Below, piece by piece: positions 58,401 through 64,000 of a DNA stretch of 64,000 bases. How positions within the stretch are numbered: the first letter of the stretch is position 1; each line of letters starts with the position of its first letter. A program made the position numbers and the translations under genes. The notes under the pieces were generated by a model, which was given only the letters and a program-made list of their open reading frames with translations, ran no database searches and was not told the DNA's origin. Origin of the DNA: Calycina herbarum (lineage: Eukaryota; Ascomycota; Leotiomycetes; Helotiales; Pezizellaceae); NCBI GenBank assembly GCA_001414485.1, contig LLEY01000046.1, forward strand, positions 352,306 through 416,305, given 5' to 3'.

Positions 58401-58668
58401 TTGCTTTCGTCCTTGGAAATACATGATTCGCATCTCCGTTAGCTACCAAAGAGCCATCCAAAGCCGAAGCATGCAAACCAGTAAAGATACAAGTCTCCCT
58501 CCAGAAATCGGCAATATTTTCAATTGACCAATTATAGAGGTCTTGATAATCTCTCAGTGTAACATTGTACTTCTTCTCTACGCCGAGCTTGAAGAGCCAC
58601 ATCTGAGTGGTCTCTGGTGAGGGGTGAGTCCACAGCTCTAAAGGGAGAGTGGGAGCGGATTCTCCCAT
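55426..58668 (-). CDS. Acetoacetyl-CoA synthetase with an inserted SCA7-type zinc module
   Basis: Eight exons: 58668-58381, 57920-57665, 57610-57508, 57367-57143, 57092-56847, 56796-56406, 56304-55646 and 55537-55426, giving 759 residues, against about 670-700 usual for the family. It is an AMP-forming enzyme making acetoacetyl-CoA from acetoacetate, ATP and CoA. Seen: [24 protein letters not shown], the ATP loop SSGTTGKPK at residues 373-381, [61 protein letters not shown] and GNGKK with the catalytic Lys. Exon 5 begins normally (EPDFSG), then carries about 50 extra residues (299-348) that read as an SCA7 domain, then resumes with [14 protein letters not shown]. All junctions keep frame. The first intron is long (460 bases) and contains a hairpin. 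The other introns are 50-140 bases. Confidence 0.92.
56921..57070 (-). other. SCA7-type (Sgf73/ataxin-7) domain coding segment inside the synthetase gene
   Basis: Residues 299-348 of the synthetase. They read VDVERQCGV, then [28 protein letters not shown] and LLGAYQKM. This is the SCA7 signature: CGV-x5-PCA-x-SL-x-CK-x-HS, then KRAVPGRS and a closing AYQK. The likely zinc ligands Cys305, Cys314, Cys320 and His323 are all present. In Sgf73/ATXN7 this domain anchors the SAGA deubiquitinase module and binds nucleosomes. It has no known place in an acyl-CoA synthetase. Boundaries are sharp on both sides and no stop or shift occurs. Confidence 0.85.
58153..58206. repeat. 19-base inverted repeat within the first intron of the synthetase gene
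   Basis: 58153-58171 (GAGAACGTTTAGAAGAATG) pairs with 58188-58206 with one mismatch around a 16-base loop. Weaker pairing extends outwards for about six more bases (TTGCCC against AGACAA). RNA from either strand would fold into a strong hairpin. Confidence 0.85.
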
Positions 58669-60553
58669 TGTGTGTTGCAGATGCTAGTCAAGGGGAGGTC
58701 TTCGGTCTGGCAATGAGAGATGTCCGATAGATGTTGTGGAGTATGTTTAAGCTTAAATTGAAGACGTTGGTGAATTGGAATTTTTGGGCGGAACTAATGT
58801 GGGGGTGGGGGGTTCAGGAAGGTTGTCCCATGGGTTCCTGAATTGAAGCCTTTATCAATTACTAGAGGGAGACACTGGAGCTGTTGATGAGGCTTGAGAT
58901 AGGAAGAATCTATGTGAAAGATGGATATAGGGAATTTGAAGTTCTTGATTTGCCCTTACTTGGTCGTCGGGTGGCACTCGGGTTTCGAGCCGAGGCTGTG
59001 TGACTAAACTACCTAAAAGCCACTCTCGAATTACTCATACCTACCTTATACATCTTTTCGTTGGATTTTATCTTGGAGGTAAAGACGACGAGATAAATAG
59101 ATATATGCATTTTGGTAAACAAACAGCATTTTCCTCAACTTTTCCATGGCCGGTTGGGCGGCACTTGATGTACTAGAGTCAGGTGATGGATACTTATTCC
59201 TTGTCCTGCATGAGCTGAACCTTGTCAATATGTAGGCGCGCCTTGTCAACGGTCGATGAGCTCATTATCTGATGATATTTCACTACAACTACATTGGTTT
59301 GACACTAGATTCCTTGATATTTATGCACGGGATGTTGATTGTTTTGAAGGAGAAAAGGAGGTACTTGTAATCTGAAAATATAAAATTAGTGGTGATCTTC
59401 ACAGCTGCAGTGGGGGGTTTCAAATTGATGGGTGCGGCGAGCGTAAATTGGGCGATCGGAGCCGATGGGAATTTTTCAGATCCCGATCAGCTGGAAACCG
59501 AGAACAAAAGTCGAGACCGACTGGTGATGCCTCGATCTGCGAGTTGTAGAAACGCTCTGAGAGGGGGTTTATTGACACTTTACTTGGCTCTTCATGATAA
59601 TCGTAAGATTATCAATTAAGAGGGCCGTTTCTAGGATTGATGTTTGCAGTGCACCCAACTCGCTCAGGTCGCTTCTACCCCCTCCAAACTACCCTGGGCT
59701 CACGCAAAAGACCGGATGCTTCGGGCCAGCCACATTTCCGACTCTCCGAACCCGCTCTTCCCTCAAAGTCACTCCACCGCAATTTATAAAGAGCGCTGAC
59801 GAAGATTGTACATTAGAATTCTCTCGCCCAACGAGACCTTCTCTTTTTCTACCTCTTACCTCCTCTTCTCCCCCTCTTCTCGAAGTCCTGTATCGCTGCC
59901 GCTTCATTGCGTTGGTCGGACTTTTTCAATCAGGTCAAGTTGCAGCTGTAGCTCGTAGCTTCAATCAACTCTACTTGGAAAAGACGGCGCAACGCGTGTG
60001 GCGCCACCTCCCTTTGAAGCTTCCCGACCTCCGACTCCTGAGACCAACCCAACACCACCAAGCGCGCCTTCCCCACGACAATCGCAGACTCCAGTACCAG
60101 CCTCTTAATTCATTGTCGTAGATCAAGCAATTGCACTTCCTCGGTATGTATTCTTTCTTCTCTTTTCCCCTTTGCTCCCCTAGAAACCGCCCAAGAGGAG
60201 GCTTTGCTCTCCAGTTCCAACAAGAGCTCTAGAGCAAAGCCCGACATTCGCCCTACGAATCCGTTCATACCAATACCTCTTTCAAAACAAATCCTGTACA
60301 TCTGCGAATATAAGCCCTTTCTTTCCAATTGATCGTCCAAAACCACTGGAAAGCCCATTGCTAACAGGAGGACTTTTCTCAGGCTCAGCCACGATTTAAT
60401 TACCTACACCGCTGCGACCGCGATCATTTTCCGCGCCTCAATTGTTGCGACAGCATACGACGACATATCCTCGAGCCTATTTCCTCCTCTTTCCACCTGC
60501 TTAAAATACCAATAAGCATTCCGCTACAAAATCAAAATCAACACACTTGATCC
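58669..60553. other. Divergent promoter region of acetoacetyl-CoA synthetase and LCB2
   Basis: 1.9 kb between divergent starts. 59780-60550 is pyrimidine-rich and probably the long transcribed leader of LCB2. A plausible leader intron runs from GTATGTATTC at about 60144 to an AG near 60381. The open frame at 59594-60121 (175 codons) is Leu/Pro/Arg-rich with no recognisable feature and is probably not coding. Confidence 0.45.
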
Positions 60554-62602
60554 ATGATCAAAATGCCTCAAAGACTCCCACGAAATCCGTTTGCCAGTTC
60601 TACCACCAGCCCGGTTTCGATACCGTCAACAGACAGGCCCGTTCCTCGACGACCTTCGACATCGAAAGGAAACCGACTCGCTCAGTTTTTCTCCTCCTCG
60701 CCCAAGAGTAAAGAACAGCAGACGGCACAAGCGGCACTATTATCTGCGGTAGCAGCACAGCAACAGCACCTCCTAAACAACCCGTCACCACATATCAGTG
60801 CCCCGTCTCTGTCACTCCCCACTATCTCTCTATCAACAGCCAAAGCCGGTGAAGCAAATATGGATGAACCCCCAACCACTCTTTTCCAGCCACCTTCAGT
60901 AGCGGAGGCAAAGAGACAGACAAAAATTGATGCCCAATTCGGTCCCCTAGGAAACCAAAGTCACCGATATGTGAGCAAACACATGGGGGGAGAATTGGTG
61001 GAGCCAGTTATTGACGAGCCACCATACTATTACCTTTTGACGACGTATATCAGTTATCTCATTCTGATTGTTTTTGGGCACGTTAGAGATTTCTTCGGAA
61101 AGCGTTTCAAGGCGGAGCATTACAAACATTTGAAAGCCGCCGATGGATATGCTGCTCTGAACAACGATTTCGACAACTTCTATGTCCGAAGATTGAAGTT
61201 GCGCATCGACGATTGCTTCGCTCGCCCAATTACCGGTGTTCCTGGCCGATACATGACTTTGATGGACCGAAAGACGGATGATTTCAACGAGCACTACCAA
61301 TTCACAGGCACCTATACCGAAACCTTGAACATGAGTTCTTACAACTACCTTGGATTTGCTCAATCAGAAGGCCCATGTGCGGATGCTGTTGAAGAGACAA
61401 TTAAGAAATACGGTATTAGCTCCACAAGTCCTCGTGCCGACGCTGGAACCACCGATTTGGCCCTGGAAGTCGAAGACAGAATCGCAAAATTTGTTGGCAA
61501 GCCTTCTGCAATGGTTTTCTCCATGGGATTCAGTACAAACGCCAGCTCTTTCCCAGCCTTGGTTGGAAAGGGTTCTCTGATCATCTCCGATGAACTTAAC
61601 CACGCATCGATCCGTATTGGCGCTCGTCTTTCTGGAGCCATGATTGCCTCCTTCAAGCACAATGATATGGACGATTTGGAGAAGAAGCTTCGGGAGGTTA
61701 TTTCGCAAGGTCAACCCCGTACCCATCGACCTTGGAAGAAGATTTTGGTCGTCGTCGAAGGATTATACTCCATGGAAGGGACAATGTGCAATTTGCCCGG
61801 CCTCGTTGCTCTGAAGAAGAAGTACAAGTACAGCCTGTTTGTGGACGAAGCCCACTCAATAGGTGCACTCGGTCCCCGTGGCCGTGGTGTGTGCGACTAC
61901 TTTGATATTGATCCATCTGAAATCGATATCCTGATGGGTACGTTAACAAAATCCTTTGGTGCCAACGGAGGTTACGTAGCTGCGGAAAAGCACATTATCG
62001 ACAAACTCCGATCCACAAATGCCGCTACCATCTATGGCGAATCACCAACTCCTCCAGTCCTGATGCAAATTCTGAGTGCTCTCAAGATTATCTCCGGCGA
62101 GCTTGTTCCTGGCCAAGGTGAGGAACGTCTTCAACGTATTGCATTCAACTCTCGTTACCTTCGCTTAGGATTGAAGCGTCTTGGTTTCATCACTTATGGA
62201 CACGACGACTCACCTATCATTCCTATCGTTCTGTACAACCCTGCCAAGATGCCTGCATTCTCCCATGAAATGCTCCGACGAAAAATCGCCGTTGTCATTG
62301 TTGGATACCCCGCTACTCCTCTGATCTCCTCCCGAGCCCGTTTCTGTGTATCCGCAGCTCACAACAAAGATGACATGGATCGCTTGCTGGCAGCATGTGA
62401 TGAGATAGGCAACGTTCTTCAGCTCAAGTTCTCCACTGGTGTTGCCGGTGGAGCCGAACACCTCCCAGATGGTGTGACCCCTGAGATGGAGCACGAATGG
62501 AGACAAGCGAATGGATTACAAGGGGTTGTCAAGCCACCCCGATGGACGCTACGTGAGGTTATTGCGAATGGTGTTCAGGATGTGAAACAACCTTTACGAT
62601 GA
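60554..62602 (+). CDS. LCB2: Serine palmitoyltransferase subunit 2 (Lcb2)
   Basis: A single exon of 682 residues. The PLP-bearing subunit of serine palmitoyltransferase, the first and rate-limiting enzyme of sphingolipid synthesis, in the ER with Lcb1. Seen: a Ser/Pro/Gln-rich N-terminal extension of about 110 residues; a membrane segment near 155-172 (YLLTTYISYLILIVFGHV); LNMSSYNYLGFAQSEGPC; SPRADAGTTDLALEVE; FSMGFSTNASSFPALVGKG; DELNHASIRIGARLSGA; VVEGLYSMEGTMCNLPG; FVDEAHSIGALGPRGRGVCDYF; and the cofactor-binding GTLTKSFGANGGYV with Lys466. The C-terminal domain ends with VGYPATPLISSRARFCVSAAHNKDDMDRLL. The ATG at 60554 is followed by a second in-frame ATG three codons later with similar context. 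Confidence 0.97.
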   Translation: MIKMPQRLPRNPFASSTTSPVSIPSTDRPVPRRPSTSKGNRLAQFFSSSPKSKEQQTAQAALLSAVAAQQQHLLNNPSPHISAPSLSLPTISLSTAKAGEANMDEPPTTLFQPPSVAEAKRQTKIDAQFGPLGNQSHRYVSKHMGGELVEPVIDEPPYYYLLTTYISYLILIVFGHVRDFFGKRFKAEHYKHLKAADGYAALNNDFDNFYVRRLKLRIDDCFARPITGVPGRYMTLMDRKTDDFNEHYQFTGTYTETLNMSSYNYLGFAQSEGPCADAVEETIKKYGISSTSPRADAGTTDLALEVEDRIAKFVGKPSAMVFSMGFSTNASSFPALVGKGSLIISDELNHASIRIGARLSGAMIASFKHNDMDDLEKKLREVISQGQPRTHRPWKKILVVVEGLYSMEGTMCNLPGLVALKKKYKYSLFVDEAHSIGALGPRGRGVCDYFDIDPSEIDILMGTLTKSFGANGGYVAAEKHIIDKLRSTNAATIYGESPTPPVLMQILSALKIISGELVPGQGEERLQRIAFNSRYLRLGLKRLGFITYGHDDSPIIPIVLYNPAKMPAFSHEMLRRKIAVVIVGYPATPLISSRARFCVSAAHNKDDMDRLLAACDEIGNVLQLKFSTGVAGGAEHLPDGVTPEMEHEWRQANGLQGVVKPPRWTLREVIANGVQDVKQPLR

Positions 62603-64000
62603 TATGATCTTTATCCTGGCTTTATCGCCTCGACGAGGCTGTTTGAATCCTTTTGGTCAGCCCTACTTTCTGGAGCACGAGGCAAATGTCTCGGGGATAC
62701 ACCCCACTCGTTCCGAGCCGCTCAATCCCTATCACACAAAAACAGCAGACCAAAGATTCATCCGTTGTCCTTCGTGTTACTTTGTACATTTGTTTTTTTT
62801 AAACATGCATTCGTTTTTGATGGTGCACGCAACGATACCCTTTGCTTGTTGCCTAGTTGTTTTTTCTATTCTTCTATGAAGGGGATTAGGCTTGAAGAAT
62901 TGCAACTATTTTTTTGTGTCGGTTTTTTTTTATTTACACTTCTCGGACACACACTCGCTTGGTAGAGTGCAAGATATGAATGGAGAACTGGGAATGGATG
63001 AGGAAGGAAGGGTAATTATTAATAATTTTAATACCGCCATACATGGATGGAGTGATTGATTGATATGATACGGGGTATTGGTGTATGGTGTTGTGTTGTA
63101 TATTTGAGATGAAAGTGGACTGGTGGTGACAAGGAGGATGGAGGGATGGAGAGCAGTTGTAGTGTGTAGCTAGATGAGTGGGTGTTGAAATAGAAGAAGA
63201 TTGGAATTGTTCTCTGTTATTTTTTATGCTTTGGGTTTGTGATTTTTTGGTTGCTGGTTAGTTGGTGGCTTCAGTATTCTGTGCCGGGGTGTGGTCATCG
63301 GCAACAATCCGAGTTATACTACAACAACATTCTATGCGATACATTTGAAGAGGACGCTTGAGGTGAGAAGACATGTTGTTTGTTTGATGGAGTCAAAAGC
63401 AAATTTGCTGGGAAGATTTTGTAGATTACAGTAAAGCCATATATGATGTTTCAAGATTGGTTGATTATAACGTTGCTACCTATTCAATTTGCTCTTTTGA
63501 TTGGGTCACGCGAATACCTTGCTTAAAACTTTGAGTGCTTTGACTGTTAAAACAGAATTGAAGCTGTTTTTGAGAATCCAGAGCCAAAACAACTGATGCG
63601 ACCGCGTGAGCGGGCCAGCAGGGTAATTTTCGCTTAGGTTCTTAGGCGATCATCTCACCACCTCCCGATCTCAAAGCCTACATATTAAAAGACCCCCCAA
63701 TAACTCCACAAATACATACATTCCCCCTTCCCTCAAATACCAAGAAGGATGAACACAAATTAATTTTTAAGTTGTTTGGTAAGGACTACGTTTTTGATCC
63801 AGTTACCGAAGCTTTTTGAATAAATTTTGCAACTTGAACATATATACGACGATATACTCTGTTGTACAAGCACGTTATTAATTGGCTATCTCCGAACTAC
63901 TTGCGATTAGTTCTGCTGTCGCAAAAGTTCATAGAAACGAAGATGATATTGTAAAGTCAGGAGTATTGATGTTCAGTGACTATCCTATCGTTCTATGAGT
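62603..64000. other. Gene-free right end of the window
   Basis: About 1.4 kb. 62603-63000 is probably the LCB2 3' untranslated region. The rest has no recognisable gene on either strand and no repeat that I can see. A gene may start beyond the edge. Confidence 0.5.

Noticed and set aside
58965..58995. Possible T-arm CTCGG-GTTTCGAG-CCGAG
   Set aside because: The stem pairs but the loop has eight bases and no other tRNA arms are found around it.
59594..60121. 175-codon open frame upstream of LCB2
   Set aside because: Composition is random-like and Leu/Pro/Arg-rich. It lies in what looks like the LCB2 leader and has no homology that I can recognise.

Overview
The window is a piece of a filamentous ascomycete genome, probably a leotiomycete. 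That guess rests on short introns of about 50 bases with CTAAC-type branch points, fungal housekeeping genes, and transposons degraded in the RIP style. In those transposons Gln and Trp codons have become stops, Cys has become Tyr and catalytic Asp has become Asn. The species cannot be fixed from sequence reading alone.

Layout. 1-6 kb is a transposon graveyard. It holds a minus-strand LINE remnant, a hAT transposase fragment, and a full-length but dead pogo/Fot1-type element with its terminal inverted repeats. 7-15 kb carries a Cdt2-like WD40 gene divergent from SPB1 (rRNA methyltransferase), then a secreted ferritin-like protein. 15-20.5 kb has no recognisable gene but carries a dispersed paired motif with constant 18-base spacing. 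20.5-31 kb has a glycerol-3-phosphate acyltransferase, ERG27, a broken BTB-type gene, two unrecognised genes and GDP-mannose pyrophosphorylase. 31-37.5 kb is gene-poor, with one dsRNA-binding-like exon. 37.5-50.5 kb has the farnesyltransferase beta subunit, a zinc-cluster regulator, polyubiquitin and a BRAP2/Etp1 homologue. 51-55 kb has a tandem pair of the same BTB-type family (one broken, one intact). 55-63 kb has acetoacetyl-CoA synthetase and, divergently, the LCB2 subunit of serine palmitoyltransferase.

Themes. Several genes serve membrane lipid and isoprenoid metabolism: the acyltransferase, ERG27, acetoacetyl-CoA synthetase, LCB2 and the farnesyltransferase. Each looks like an independent housekeeping gene. 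I see no biosynthetic cluster.

The most unusual observation is in the acetoacetyl-CoA synthetase gene. One exon encodes, in frame, a complete-looking SCA7-type zinc-binding module (the signature of Sgf73/ataxin-7) directly before the ATP-binding loop. The second is a three-copy BTB-like family with a conserved Cys/His/Trp-rich C-terminal module that I do not recognise.

Exon boundaries were worked out by hand from splice consensus and reading-frame continuity. No database search was run.
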